A stretch of 64,000 nt of DNA from assembly GCA_003724185.1 (NCBI GenBank), contig RHGM01000003.1, positions 868,001-932,000 of the forward strand, read 5' to 3'. Source of the DNA: Porphyrobacter sp. IPPAS B-1204. GTDB lineage: Bacteria > Pseudomonadota > Alphaproteobacteria > Sphingomonadales > Sphingomonadaceae. The translations under genes were made by a program, and so were the position numbers. Under the pieces are notes generated by a model that did not search any database, was not told the DNA's origin, and saw nothing but the letters and a program-made list of their open reading frames with translations. Below, piece after piece: positions 54,986 through 63,973 of the stretch. Within the stretch, counting starts at the first letter, position 1. Each line of letters opens with the position of its first letter.

Positions 54986-55046
54986 GAATTCGGGGGCGGC
55001 GCGCAGACAGCGCGCGCCGCTGCCTTGGGATCAACAGGAGAGAAAA

Positions 55047-56210
55047 ATGCCCGTCATCGATGTGCCGCAGCCGGCCTTCATGGAAGAAGAAGAAATCGCC
55101 ATCTTCGCCGACGCGGTCGGCAAGTTCTACGCCCAGCACGCCCCACAAAAGCGGGTCGAGAAATGGCGCGAGGATGGGATGGTGGAACGTGAATTCTGGC
55201 GCGAGGCGGGCGCAGCAGGCCTGCTCGGCGTCAGCGTTCCGACCGAATATGGCGGCCACGGCGGCGACTTCCGGCATGACATGGTGGTAATCGCCAAGCA
55301 GGGCGAGTTCGGCGTGGACGGCTTCGGCGCGTCGCTGCACAACACCATCATCCTGCCCTATCTGGTGCGCCACGGCACCGAGGAGCAAAAGCAGAAGTAC
55401 CTCCCCCGACTGGTGAGCGGCGACCTCGTCAGCGCCATCGCGATGAGCGAGCCCGACGCAGGCAGCGACCTCCAGTCAATCAAGACCACCGCACTGAAGG
55501 ATGGCAACGGCTACCGCCTCAACGGGTCGAAGACCTGGATTTCCAACGGGCAGCTGGCGGATTTCATCATCGTTGTCGCCAAGACCGATCCGGCCGAAGG
55601 CGCCAAGGGCATCTCGTTGCTGCTGCTCGAAACCGATGGCGCGGAAGGCTTTGCGCGCGGCAAGAAGCTCGACAAGATCGGGCTGGATGCGCAGGACACC
55701 AGCGAACTGTTCTTCGACAACGTCTTCATTCCGGCTGACAATCTGCTCGGCGGGGTTGAAGGACGCGGGTTCTACCAGCTGATGGGCGAACTGCCGCAGG
55801 AGCGTCTGGTGATCGCGATGGGCGCGATTGCGGGGATCGAAAAGGCGCTCGATGTGACGGTCGAATACGTCAAGAACCGCAAGGCTTTCGGCAAGACCAT
55901 CTGGGATTTCCAGAACACCCAGTTCGTGCTGGCCGACCTCAAGGCGCGCGGCACGGCGGCGCGGGTGTTCGTGAACGATTGCATCGCCAAACTGCTCGAA
56001 GGCAAGCTGGATGTCGCCACCGCCAGCATGGCGAAATACTGGGTGACCGAGCTGCAATCCGAAGTGGTCGACAAGTGCCTGCAGTTCCACGGCGGGGCGG
56101 GCTACATCAATGATTACGCCATCGCCCGGATGTACCGCGATACTCGGATCGCCCGCATCTACGGCGGGTCGAACGAGATCATGAAGATGCTGATCGCGCG
56201 TTCGATGTAA
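55047..56210 (+). CDS. Acyl-CoA dehydrogenase
   Basis: A 387-residue FAD enzyme that makes the trans-2-enoyl-CoA of beta-oxidation. Signatures: AIAMSEPDAGSDLQSIKTTA (about residues 130-149) for FAD and substrate contact, and QFHGGAGYINDYAIARMYRDTRIARIYGGSNEIMKMLIAR near the end for FAD binding. The catalytic base is probably the Glu in that last motif (GGSNEI), as in several family members. CAGGAGAGA precedes ATG 55047. It is the last gene of the crotonase-ACAD operon, with 61 bases between the two. Followed by a long inverted repeat and terminator. Confidence 0.95.
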   Translation: MPVIDVPQPAFMEEEEIAIFADAVGKFYAQHAPQKRVEKWREDGMVEREFWREAGAAGLLGVSVPTEYGGHGGDFRHDMVVIAKQGEFGVDGFGASLHNTIILPYLVRHGTEEQKQKYLPRLVSGDLVSAIAMSEPDAGSDLQSIKTTALKDGNGYRLNGSKTWISNGQLADFIIVVAKTDPAEGAKGISLLLLETDGAEGFARGKKLDKIGLDAQDTSELFFDNVFIPADNLLGGVEGRGFYQLMGELPQERLVIAMGAIAGIEKALDVTVEYVKNRKAFGKTIWDFQNTQFVLADLKARGTAARVFVNDCIAKLLEGKLDVATASMAKYWVTELQSEVVDKCLQFHGGAGYINDYAIARMYRDTRIARIYGGSNEIMKMLIARSM

Positions 56211-56491
56211 GCGTGCCCGCCTCCGCGGGCGCGTCCTCGGCGAATTTCAGGCCCTAGCGGGCCTGATCGCCTGCGGGCGGCCTTGCGGTCGCTGCGCGAC
56301 CGTTCCAACGCGACGATTGATGTAAGGAATAGGCGGCTTGGGAAACCGGGCCGCCTTTTTCGTGCCCCCCACATCACTGATAACGCGAGTTCGACGCCGC
56401 AGGCGTCGCGAGCGCACGCGCGCGAGCCGCAGGTGCTCGAGCCTGAAAGGCTCGAAATGCACCGAGGACGTGCCCGCGGAGGCGGGCACGC
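56211..56491. repeat. Long imperfect inverted repeat enclosing a terminator
   Basis: Arm 56211-56240 and arm 56462-56491 match at 29 of 30 positions when one is complemented, and weaker pairing continues inward to about 56302 and 56397. The left arm begins immediately after the acyl-CoA dehydrogenase stop codon. GC-rich repeats of this type occur between genes in Erythrobacter-like genomes. The 363-base gap (56211-56573) otherwise holds two terminators and no gene. Confidence 0.75.
56331..56360 (+). terminator. Intrinsic terminator in the loop of the inverted repeat
   Basis: AGGCGGC (56331-56337) pairs with GCCGCCT (56350-56356) around an inner partly paired loop, followed by TTTTT. It is well placed to end the crotonase-acyl-CoA dehydrogenase transcript, although 120 bases from the stop codon. 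Confidence 0.75.
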
Positions 56492-56512
56492 AAACCAAAA
56501 AAGCGAAAGGGC

Positions 56513-56530
56513 GGCTCGCCTAAGCGAGCC
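56513..56530 (-). terminator. Intrinsic terminator after TonB receptor gene
   Basis: Perfect 7-bp stem GGCTCGC / GCGAGCC with a 4-base loop. On the minus strand it is followed by GCCCTTTCGCTTTTTT, so it ends the receptor transcript 44 bases after its stop. Confidence 0.75.
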
Positions 56531-56573
56531 ACCCCCTCTCCCGCTCCTTTTCGGAGCTAACTGTTGGCGCGCC

Positions 56574-59162
56574 TTAGAACTTGGCGCGCAGCGTCACGCC
56601 GTACTGGCGCGGCGGCAGGGTGAAGGCCGAACGCGAGTTGGTCGCGCCCGATCCGCGCAGCGTGGTGTTGAAGGTCACCCCGCGCACCACTTCGTCGGTC
56701 AGGTTGTTGACCCAGCCTTCGATCGCATAGGCGCCATCGCCGAACCGCAGACCCGCACGCAGGTTCACGAAGGCCTTGCCGTCCTGAATGTCGGCGATGA
56801 TCGGCGGAGCGGCATCGATTGCCTGCTGGAGCCCGCCATTCGCCGCGATTTCGGCGGCACCGGGCAGGATGATCGCCTGCGTCGACGTGCGCTGGTCGCC
56901 TTCAAGACGGACCTGACCGGCGAAGAAGAACTCCATCGAGTCATTCAGCGGCTTTTCCCACATCGCCCCGGCCAGCGCGACCACCTGCGGTGCGTTGGTG
57001 AGATCGTTTCCGCACAGCGCCAGCACCTGCACCGACGTCTGCGTTCCGGCGCAATCATCCGGGTAGCTCGCTTCGAGGAAGGTCGCTGCCAGGTTGAAGG
57101 TCAGTTCGTCATTGGGCCGGATCACGCTTTCGATTTCGATCCCGCGTGTTTCCGCAAGCGGCACGTTGAAAGTCGCAAATGCGGTGCCGGTGAATTCAAG
57201 CACCTGGAAGTTGGTGAACTCCTCGTAGAACGCGGCGATGTTCACGGTGACAGCACCATCGGGCGTCCGTGCCTTCACGCCCAGTTCCCAGGCATCGACC
57301 TCTTCAGAAAGGAAGGTCGGGTCAGCGCCAAGCACGGCGGCGGTGGTATCGAGGTTGATCCCGCCCGCCTTGTAACCGTGGGTGAAGCTGGCGTAGCTGT
57401 TCACATAGGGGCTGAATTCATAGCCCAGCTTGATGGTGTAGATCAGCTCCTCGTCCTCGAAATCGGACTGGAAGGTGCGGACCAGCGGCAGCGGGGCCAC
57501 CGGCGGGGTTCCGGTGGGGTTGCCGAAAGCGGCGGGAAGGTCAGCCGGGGCGGTGAAGCCGAAGCAGCCAAGGCCGATGAAGGTCGGACGCAGCGGAGCC
57601 GGAACCGCACCCAGCGCGCCGAGCACCGAAGGGCAGATCTGGTTGTTGGTTGCCGTCTGCGTGAAGCCGCCCGACTTTTCTTCCCAGGAATAGCGTGCGC
57701 CCACCGTCAGTTCGAGCCCGTCGGTGATCTCCAGCGAGTTGTGGGTGAAGATCGCGTAGCTCTTGGCGTCCTGCTGGAAGCGGTTGGTCGTCCGCGTGCC
57801 AGCCGGATCGCGGCCGGTGAACACCGACAGCGGATTGGCGCCAAGCGCCCCGCCGGTCGGCACAAACAGCAGCGCGCCAACATTCTCGCCGAAGTCCTGC
57901 CCGAGCGAGAACGTCACCGACTGGTCGATCGTTTCGTCGGAGTAGAACCCGCCGACCATGTAGTTGAGCTTGCCTTCCAGCCCCTCACCCTGAAGCCGCA
58001 GTTCTGCGGTCCAGTTGTCGATTTCGAGGTCGAGCGCCGGGACATTGAAGATGTCGAGGGCGGTGAAGTCAGAATCGTAATTCTCGAAGCTCTGATACTT
58101 GCGGTACGAGCCGATGAAGATCAGGTCGGCGTTGTCCGAGATCGGAAATTCCAGTTCGCCGGTCACACCGTAGTTGTCGATATCGGCAATCGGCGCAAAG
58201 TTGGCCGAGACCGTGCGATTGTCCATCGCCCGTTCGAACGCGCCCTGGTCGTCACGGTTGGTCGCCACCGAAGGCTGCCCGTTGCCGCCATTGGCGCCAA
58301 GGCCGACCGCGGCATAGGCGCCGCCCGTCACCAGCGGTGACTGGAACAGCTCGATCGCGCCGCAGCAGCTCGATGTGCTCTTGGAGTAATCAGCAATGAT
58401 GCGGCCGCGCAGGCCGCTTTCGGTGTCCCAGCCGATCTGGCCGCGCACCAGCCACTGATCGACATCGTTGGTATCGCCGATCTTGGTGCCCGTCCGGTCA
58501 ACCACATCAAGGAAGCCGTCGCGCTGGCGATAGGCGCCGGTCAGGCGCACCGCGACCGTGTCCTTGACGATCGGCACGTTGATGGCGCCCTGCAGGCTCC
58601 GTTCATCGAAATTGCCGAGTTCGGCGTTCACGAAACCGCTGAATTCGGTCACGTCGGGACGGTTGTTGATGACGTTGAGCGCCCCTGCCGAGGTGTTGCG
58701 GCCAAACAGGGTGCCCTGCGGGCCGCGCAGCACTTCGACGCGTTCCACGTCCACGAATTCGCTCAGCGCCACGCCGGGGCGGGCCTGATAAGCGCCGTCG
58801 ATGAAGATGCCGACCGCGCTTTCAAAGCCGATATTGTTCGACGTCGTCCCGATACCGCGAACGCGCAGCACCACCGAGCCCGAGGCAAGCTGCGCCTGGC
58901 TGGCGGTGAAGGACGGCGCAAGCGCGGCGATCTGCTGGATGTTGACCACGCGCTGCGCTTCGAGCTGCTGCGGCGCAATCGCGGTCACGGCCAGCGGAAT
59001 GTCCTGCACGTCCTGCGCGCGGCGGGTTGCGGTCACGATGATGACGTTGTCTTCGCGGGCGGTGGGCTGATCGTCAGCTTCGGCGTCCTGTGCGAAAACG
59101 GGGGTAGTCAGAGCGCTGCAGGCCAGCAGGCCGCAGGCAAAGTGTGCGAACTTGCGCGTCAT
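56574..59162 (-). CDS. TonB-dependent outer-membrane receptor
   Basis: An 862-residue receptor. Signal peptide (MTRKFAHFACGLLACSALTTPVFAQ), TonB-box-like DNVIIVTATRRAQDVQDIP (about residues 38-56), and a plug domain with VRGIGTTSNNIGFESAVGIFIDG and LRGPQGTLFGRNTSAGALNVI. The remainder is the 22-strand beta-barrel, ending in the typical aromatic C-terminus QYGVTLRAKF for outer-membrane assembly. Two Cys lie in an extracellular-type loop. GAGAGAAACC precedes ATG 59162. It is divergent from a Baeyer-Villiger-type monooxygenase across 350 bases, a layout often seen where uptake and oxidation of the same terpenoid, steroid or aromatic compound are linked. Confidence 0.93.
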   Translation of the reverse strand: MTRKFAHFACGLLACSALTTPVFAQDAEADDQPTAREDNVIIVTATRRAQDVQDIPLAVTAIAPQQLEAQRVVNIQQIAALAPSFTASQAQLASGSVVLRVRGIGTTSNNIGFESAVGIFIDGAYQARPGVALSEFVDVERVEVLRGPQGTLFGRNTSAGALNVINNRPDVTEFSGFVNAELGNFDERSLQGAINVPIVKDTVAVRLTGAYRQRDGFLDVVDRTGTKIGDTNDVDQWLVRGQIGWDTESGLRGRIIADYSKSTSSCCGAIELFQSPLVTGGAYAAVGLGANGGNGQPSVATNRDDQGAFERAMDNRTVSANFAPIADIDNYGVTGELEFPISDNADLIFIGSYRKYQSFENYDSDFTALDIFNVPALDLEIDNWTAELRLQGEGLEGKLNYMVGGFYSDETIDQSVTFSLGQDFGENVGALLFVPTGGALGANPLSVFTGRDPAGTRTTNRFQQDAKSYAIFTHNSLEITDGLELTVGARYSWEEKSGGFTQTATNNQICPSVLGALGAVPAPLRPTFIGLGCFGFTAPADLPAAFGNPTGTPPVAPLPLVRTFQSDFEDEELIYTIKLGYEFSPYVNSYASFTHGYKAGGINLDTTAAVLGADPTFLSEEVDAWELGVKARTPDGAVTVNIAAFYEEFTNFQVLEFTGTAFATFNVPLAETRGIEIESVIRPNDELTFNLAATFLEASYPDDCAGTQTSVQVLALCGNDLTNAPQVVALAGAMWEKPLNDSMEFFFAGQVRLEGDQRTSTQAIILPGAAEIAANGGLQQAIDAAPPIIADIQDGKAFVNLRAGLRFGDGAYAIEGWVNNLTDEVVRGVTFNTTLRGSGATNSRSAFTLPPRQYGVTLRAKF

Positions 59163-59512
59163 GGTTTCTCTCTCTCCACATGCCAGCCGGTCTTGGCGCC
59201 GGACTTGGGTTAGCGTGCCGAAACCTATCAGCGTCCTGCGACCTAACAAGAGTCACAGGTAACTTATGATGGAGAGTAGCAAAAATACCACATCCCGTGT
59301 TGCGGCGCAGCATGACTTCGCATTTGCAGTAATGCCCGCAAGATTGTTGCCTGCAAGGCTCGCGAGTACTGCATCGTCCGCCATCGCCCCCGCCCATCGC
59401 CGGCGGTTTCAGACCCATGCGGCAAACTCAGTTGCAGTTTGCCATTCAAGACTCGCTTTTCGCAGGGGCCTGTGGTTACATCACTGTCAACAAGGGAGAG
59501 AGAGGCCCCGTC
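59163..59512. other. Divergent intergenic region with no gene
   Basis: 350 bases between the TonB receptor and the monooxygenase. It is moderately AT-richer than its surroundings, and no reading frame in it has coding character. It contains the inverted repeat at 59421-59443 and must hold both promoters. No Fur-type box was seen. Confidence 0.6.
59421..59443. promoter_or_regulatory. Perfect inverted repeat GGCAAACT-N7-AGTTTGCC
   Basis: 8-bp perfect half sites separated by 7 bases, centred 81 bases before the monooxygenase ATG. It is a candidate operator for a LacI/TetR/LuxR-type dimer controlling the monooxygenase, the receptor, or both. Confidence 0.55.
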
Positions 59513-61021
59513 ATGCTCGCATCACCGCCAGACTTCGACGTGCTTATCGTCGGCGCCGGGATTTCCGGCATCGGCATGGCCGCGCATATGGGGATGAAGG
59601 CCCCGCACCATTCTTATTGCATCGTCGAACGGCGCGACAATCTGGGTGGCACGTGGGATCTGTTCCGCTATCCCGGCATTCGTTCGGACAGTGACATGCA
59701 CACGCTCGGCTTCGATTTCGAGCCGTGGACCCACGAAAAGAGCATCGCCGATGCGCCCGCGATCCTCGAATATCTCGACCGGATCGTGGACGAGCGCGGC
59801 ATCCGCCAGCACATCCGCTTCGGCCACAAGGTCATCAGCGCCGACTTCCACCATGATGACGCGCGCTGGCACGTGGAGATGGAGAAGGATGACGGTTCGC
59901 GCACGCACATGACGGCGAACTTCATCTATCTGGGCGCAGGCTATTACGACTACGACGAGGCCTATGATCCCGGCTTCGACCTTGGTGCGTTCGAAGGGCA
60001 GGTGGTTCACCCGCAGTTCTGGCCCGAGAACCTCGACTATGCGGACAAGCGCGTGGTGGTGATCGGATCGGGCGCAACGGCGGTGACCATCGTCCCTGCG
60101 ATGGCACAGAAGGCGGCGCATGTGACCATGCTCCAGCGCACGCCGACATGGATGTTCACGCGCCCCGCCAAGGATGCCGTCGCCAACTTCCTGCGCAAGG
60201 TGCTGCCCGAAAAGCTCGCCTACCGGCTGACCCGGTTCAAGAACATCAAGATGCAGGACTTCAGCTTCAAACTGGCGCGCGACAATCCGCAGAAGGTGAA
60301 GGACGCGCTCTACAAGAAGATCGAGGAATCGCTCGGCCCGGATTACGACAAGGCTGCCTTCACCCCGCCCTACAACCCGTGGGAGCAGCGCCTGTGCCTG
60401 GTGCCGGATCAGGACCTGTTCACGGCAATGAAGGCGGGCAAGGCCGAGGTTGTGACCGGCCATATCGCGAAGTTCGAGAAGGGCGGCGTGCTGCTGACCG
60501 ACGGGCAGTTCATCCCCGCCGATATCGTTGTCACGGCAACCGGTCTGAAGCTGGCGGTCGCAGGCAAGATCGATGTGCGAGTGGATGGCGAACCCGTCGC
60601 CTTCAACCAGCGCTTCTATTACAAGGGCTGCATGTTCTCGAACCTGCCCAACCTTGCGGTGGTGTTCGGATATTTGAACGCCAGCTGGACTTTGCGCGCG
60701 GACATCAATTCGGATTACGTCTGCCGGGTGCTCGAACACATGCGCAAGACCGGTGCGACCATCGCCACCCCGGTCCTGACCCCGGAAGGCGAGGCCGCCA
60801 TCACCGAGGACGACGTGTTCGATTTCTCGTCCGGCTACATCCAGCGCGGCAAGCATATCATGCCGCGCAATTCGATCAGCTATCCTTGGCGGCTCAATCA
60901 GGAATATGTGGTGGATCGCAAGCGGATGAAGGACGATCCGCTGATTGACGGCATCCTGACCTTCACCCGCCCCGGCGCCAATGCACGCGGGGCTGAGGAA
61001 CAGCTGGAAGCGGCCGAATAA
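59513..61021 (+). CDS. Baeyer-Villiger-type flavin monooxygenase
   Basis: A 502-residue class B flavoprotein using FAD and NADPH. FAD motif VGAGISGIGMA (about residues 13-23), then FRYPGIRSDSDMHTLGF typical of cyclohexanone/steroid monooxygenases. The fingerprint F160-E-G-Q-V-V-H-P-Q-F-W-P171 matches FxGxxxHxxxW(P/D), and the second nucleotide-binding motif is VVIGSGATAVTIVP (about residues 180-193). It inserts oxygen into ketones or oxidises heteroatoms; the substrate is unknown. AAGGGAGAG lies 12 bases before ATG 59513, a bit long. Its divergent neighbour is a TonB receptor. Confidence 0.93.
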   Translation: MLASPPDFDVLIVGAGISGIGMAAHMGMKAPHHSYCIVERRDNLGGTWDLFRYPGIRSDSDMHTLGFDFEPWTHEKSIADAPAILEYLDRIVDERGIRQHIRFGHKVISADFHHDDARWHVEMEKDDGSRTHMTANFIYLGAGYYDYDEAYDPGFDLGAFEGQVVHPQFWPENLDYADKRVVVIGSGATAVTIVPAMAQKAAHVTMLQRTPTWMFTRPAKDAVANFLRKVLPEKLAYRLTRFKNIKMQDFSFKLARDNPQKVKDALYKKIEESLGPDYDKAAFTPPYNPWEQRLCLVPDQDLFTAMKAGKAEVVTGHIAKFEKGGVLLTDGQFIPADIVVTATGLKLAVAGKIDVRVDGEPVAFNQRFYYKGCMFSNLPNLAVVFGYLNASWTLRADINSDYVCRVLEHMRKTGATIATPVLTPEGEAAITEDDVFDFSSGYIQRGKHIMPRNSISYPWRLNQEYVVDRKRMKDDPLIDGILTFTRPGANARGAEEQLEAAE

Positions 61022-61080
61022 GGGAGGGGCAGGGCGACGAATCTCTTTCGATTGTGTGCGCCTTGCCCTAATCCTCCCCC

Positions 61081-61842
61081 ATGACTTCTCCCGAAAAGAT
61101 CTGGACCGCAGGGCTTATCGTCATCGGCGATGAAATCCTCTCCGGCCGCACGCAGGACAAGAACATCGCGCAGGTCGCCACCTGGCTGCAGGTGCAGGGC
61201 ATCCGCCTTGCCGAAGTGCGGGTGGTGCCTGATGTCGAGGCGCGGATCGTCGAGGCGGTCAATGCGCTCAGCGCTGCCTATGATTACCTGTTCACCACAG
61301 GCGGGATCGGGCCGACGCATGACGATATCACCGTGGATGCGGTGGCAGCGGCGCTGGGCGTGCCAGTGGTGATCCACCCCGAGGCGCGCGCGCTGCTGGA
61401 ACGCTATTACGCAACGCGCGGGGGCCTTAACGAAGGGCGTCTGCGGATGGCACGGGTGCCCGAAGGCTCGGAGCTCATCCCCAACCGCATGTCGGGCGCC
61501 CCCGGCATCCGGCGCGGTAACCTGTTCCTGATGGCGGGCGTGCCGCACATCACCGCCGGGATGCTCGACGCGCTGACAGGCGAGCTGGAAGGCGGGGCGC
61601 CGCTCCTGTCCGAAACCATCGGTTGCTGGGTCGCCGAAAGCGAAGTCGCCGATCTGCTGCGGCAGGTCGAAGCCGCGCATGACACCTGCCAGATCGGATC
61701 CTACCCCTTCTTCCGCGAAGGCCGGGTTGGAGCAAACTTTGTCGTCCGTTCGGTCAGCGCCGAAGACCTGAAACGCTGCTGCGACAGCCTGTCCGATGGT
61801 CTTGCCGCCAGCGGCCACGATTTCACCCCCGGCGGGATCTGA
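61081..61842 (+). CDS. Molybdopterin-binding-domain (CinA N-terminal-like) protein
   Basis: The 253-residue protein has the MoCF-biosynthesis fold: AGLIVIGDEILSGRTQDKN (about residues 10-28), FTTGGIGPTHDDITVDAVAAALG (about 71-93), and NRMSGAPGI later. This is the competence/damage-inducible CinA N-terminal type, without the C-terminal nicotinamide-deamidase domain. It might process nucleotides such as ADP-ribose in the NAD salvage line, by analogy with CinA. It stands 60 bases after the monooxygenase and 57 bases before the deacetylase-like gene. Confidence 0.9.
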   Translation: MTSPEKIWTAGLIVIGDEILSGRTQDKNIAQVATWLQVQGIRLAEVRVVPDVEARIVEAVNALSAAYDYLFTTGGIGPTHDDITVDAVAAALGVPVVIHPEARALLERYYATRGGLNEGRLRMARVPEGSELIPNRMSGAPGIRRGNLFLMAGVPHITAGMLDALTGELEGGAPLLSETIGCWVAESEVADLLRQVEAAHDTCQIGSYPFFREGRVGANFVVRSVSAEDLKRCCDSLSDGLAASGHDFTPGGI

Positions 61843-61899
61843 ACCCCAAGAGACATCATCACGCGGTCTTAACCCTCTGGCATTATAGCCGTGCGCGCC

Positions 61900-62880
61900 A
61901 TGACGCGTGTGTTCATCACCATCGACACCGAGTATTCCTCGGGGCTGTATACGGGGCCGGGCGCGGCGGACCGGGCGGACAACTTTGCCCGCTCGATCGC
62001 CTGCGACACTCCGCAAGGCCCGGCGGGCATCGCGCACAAGCTGGCGCTGCTGAACCGCTATGGCCAGAAAGCGGTGTTCTTTGTCGATCCGATGCCCGCG
62101 CTGATATGGGGCGTGGCCGCGATCGAGGACATCGTCGGCCCGATCGTCGCTGCCGGACAGGATGTACAATTGCACTGCCACACCGAATGGCTGGGACTGG
62201 CCGGCGCGGCCAACCCCCTGCCTTTGGCGGCTACCGGGCACGACCTTGCCGATTTCCCGTTCGAGGACCAATGCGCCATTCTCGATTACGCCCGCACCAC
62301 GCTGATGGCAGCGGGCGCGCCTGCGCCGGTGGCGTTTCGAGCGGGCAATTACGGCGCTGACGACAACACCCTGCGGGCGCTGGCCAGCCTGGGGATCACC
62401 TATGATTCGAGCCACTGCCCGGCGCTCGTCGGCGCAAGCGCGTGCCGCATCAGCCTGGGCCCCGAGGCACGCGATCCTCTGGAGTACATGGGGGTAATCG
62501 AGGTGCCGGTCGGCACCATCGGCGCCTTGGGCGGCAGGCAGCGCCACGCGCAGATCACTGCGCTGTCGCTGGGCGAAATGCTGGCCGCGATTGCCCATGC
62601 ACGGGCCGCCGGGCGCGAGACATTCACGCTGGTCAGCCATTCCTTCGAACTGATCAACCGCCGCAAGATGGCGGTGAACCGCGTGGTGCGGCATCGCTTC
62701 GCCCGGCTGATCAAGGCGCTGGCCGAGATGCCGGGGGTCACAACCGGCACCTATGCCGACGCGCCGCCCAGCGTTGCCGCGTCCGCCCGCCCAAGCCAGC
62801 CGCTGCCGCACAGCAGCTTGCGCACCGGACGGCGGATTGCCGAACAATTCGTCTCCAACGCGCTTTACGGCGCCCTGTGA
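61900..62880 (+). CDS. Polysaccharide deacetylase-like (NodB fold) protein
   Basis: The 326-residue protein has a NodB-type core: ITIDTEYSSG (Asp pair position), AVFFVDPMPAL, QLHCHTEWLGL (metal His positions), FRAGNYGADDNTLRALASLGITYDSSH (substrate-binding groove), and a C-terminal LVSHSFELINRR. The DTE and HxHTE spacing fits metal-dependent deacetylases of polysaccharides, though the second Asp is displaced. ATG 61900 or GTG 61891 may start it; neither has a clear ribosome site. It is followed after 13 bases by a FemAB-like acyltransferase, hinting at cell-surface glycan work. Confidence 0.8.
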   Translation: MTRVFITIDTEYSSGLYTGPGAADRADNFARSIACDTPQGPAGIAHKLALLNRYGQKAVFFVDPMPALIWGVAAIEDIVGPIVAAGQDVQLHCHTEWLGLAGAANPLPLAATGHDLADFPFEDQCAILDYARTTLMAAGAPAPVAFRAGNYGADDNTLRALASLGITYDSSHCPALVGASACRISLGPEARDPLEYMGVIEVPVGTIGALGGRQRHAQITALSLGEMLAAIAHARAAGRETFTLVSHSFELINRRKMAVNRVVRHRFARLIKALAEMPGVTTGTYADAPPSVAASARPSQPLPHSSLRTGRRIAEQFVSNALYGAL

Positions 62881-62893
62881 GCGCGGCGTAACA

Positions 62894-63796
62894 ATGGCGG
62901 GCGCGGCCATCGACTTCACTCTGGGATCACGCCGCGTGCTGAGCGTGAAGCGCGATCTGGCGACATGGGCCTTCGGTCTGGAAGACGTGCTAGCGGGCGC
63001 TTTGCCACCGGCCCCGCCCTGCGGGAAAGACGGGGTCCGCGTGCTCTCGGCCCCGACCGGGCGGCTGGACAGCGTCACCGCCCGCTACCCCGGCTTCATC
63101 GCCGGCGGGCGGCAGGATTACCGCCGCCACTATATCGACATGGGCCAGAGCTTCGATGCCTATATGGCGCAGTTTTCGGGCAAGACCCGCTCCACCCTGC
63201 GGCGCAAGGCGCGCAAGCTGGCTGACGAGACGCCGGGCGGCTATTCGGTGACCGAACACCGCACCCCGGCGCAGGTCGAGGCGTTCCTTGCTGCCGCCCT
63301 GCCGCTGTCGGCGCGCACCTATCAGGCGCGGCTGCTCGACGCGGGATTGCCCGATAGCCCCTCAGCCCGCCGCGCCATGCTGGAAGCCGCCGAAGCAGAC
63401 CGGATGCGCGCCTTCCTGCTCCATGCGGACGGCGCGCCGGTCGCCTACCTTTCGCTGCCGGTCACGGGCGCAACGCTGGTCTATGCCCATCTGGGCTATG
63501 ATCCCGATTGGGCGCGGCTGTCAGTCGGCACGGTGTTGCAGATGGACGCGCTGGAGCGGTTGTTTGCGGAGCAGCGTTACCGCTGGTTCGATTTCACCGA
63601 AGGAGACGGCGCACACAAAGCCATGTTCGGCACCCACAGCGCGGCATGTTCCAGCCTCATGCTGCTGGAGCCAACGCTGGCCAACCGCACCCTGCTTGGC
63701 GCGCGCGAGGCGTTCGATGCGGGGGTTGGCAGCGCCAAGGCGCTGGCGCAGCGATCAGGGGCGCTCGGCCGGATCCGCGCTTTGCTGCGCGCCTAG
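62894..63796 (+). CDS. FemAB/GNAT-like acyltransferase
   Basis: The 300-residue protein fits the BioF2-like/FemAB-GNAT fold. A first part carries YRRHYIDMGQSFDAYMAQFSGKTRSTLRRKARKL, a typical CelD/FemAB opening. A second carries AFLLHADGAPVAYLSLPVTGATLVYAHLGYDPDWARLSVGTVLQMDALERLF and WFDFTEGDGAHKAMFG, the usual acetyl-CoA-binding loop region. Such proteins transfer amino acids or acyl groups to surface polymers. ATG 62894 lies 13 bases after the previous stop. Function in polysaccharide modification is inferred from its neighbour. Confidence 0.8.
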   Translation: MAGAAIDFTLGSRRVLSVKRDLATWAFGLEDVLAGALPPAPPCGKDGVRVLSAPTGRLDSVTARYPGFIAGGRQDYRRHYIDMGQSFDAYMAQFSGKTRSTLRRKARKLADETPGGYSVTEHRTPAQVEAFLAAALPLSARTYQARLLDAGLPDSPSARRAMLEAAEADRMRAFLLHADGAPVAYLSLPVTGATLVYAHLGYDPDWARLSVGTVLQMDALERLFAEQRYRWFDFTEGDGAHKAMFGTHSAACSSLMLLEPTLANRTLLGAREAFDAGVGSAKALAQRSGALGRIRALLRA

Positions 63797-63973
63797 CCGC
63801 GCGGCCACGTCGCGGCGAATGTCCTCGCGCACGCGCACCTGCGCCAGCAGTGCCTTGCGCCCCGAAGGTGCGCCGCTGAGCGAGCCGTAGCGCAGCGCCA
63901 GATACAGCCACATCACCAGGACAACACCCAGAAACGCGCTCGCCGCGATGCCGAGGCGCAGATCATAGCTCAT
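63755..63973 (-). CDS. Single-helix membrane protein, possibly partial at window edge
   Basis: Not recognised. 72 residues from ATG 63973: MSYDLRLGIAASAFLGVVLVM begins a single membrane helix, then a basic/charged tail (SGRKALLAQVRVREDIRRDVAARLG). The frame stays open to the window end at 64000 without a stop, so the gene could be longer and 5'-truncated here. The 3' end overlaps the FemAB-like gene by 42 bases tail to tail. Confidence 0.5.
   Translation of the reverse strand: MSYDLRLGIAASAFLGVVLVMWLYLALRYGSLSGAPSGRKALLAQVRVREDIRRDVAARLGAQQSADPAERP

Noticed and set aside
56283..58340. A 685-codon plus-strand frame over the TonB receptor
   Set aside because: Shadow of the receptor; begins inside the inverted repeat and lacks family motifs.
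60898..63078. A 726-codon minus-strand frame across three plus-strand genes
   Set aside because: Spans several well-supported genes antisense; composition typical of GC-rich shadow frames.
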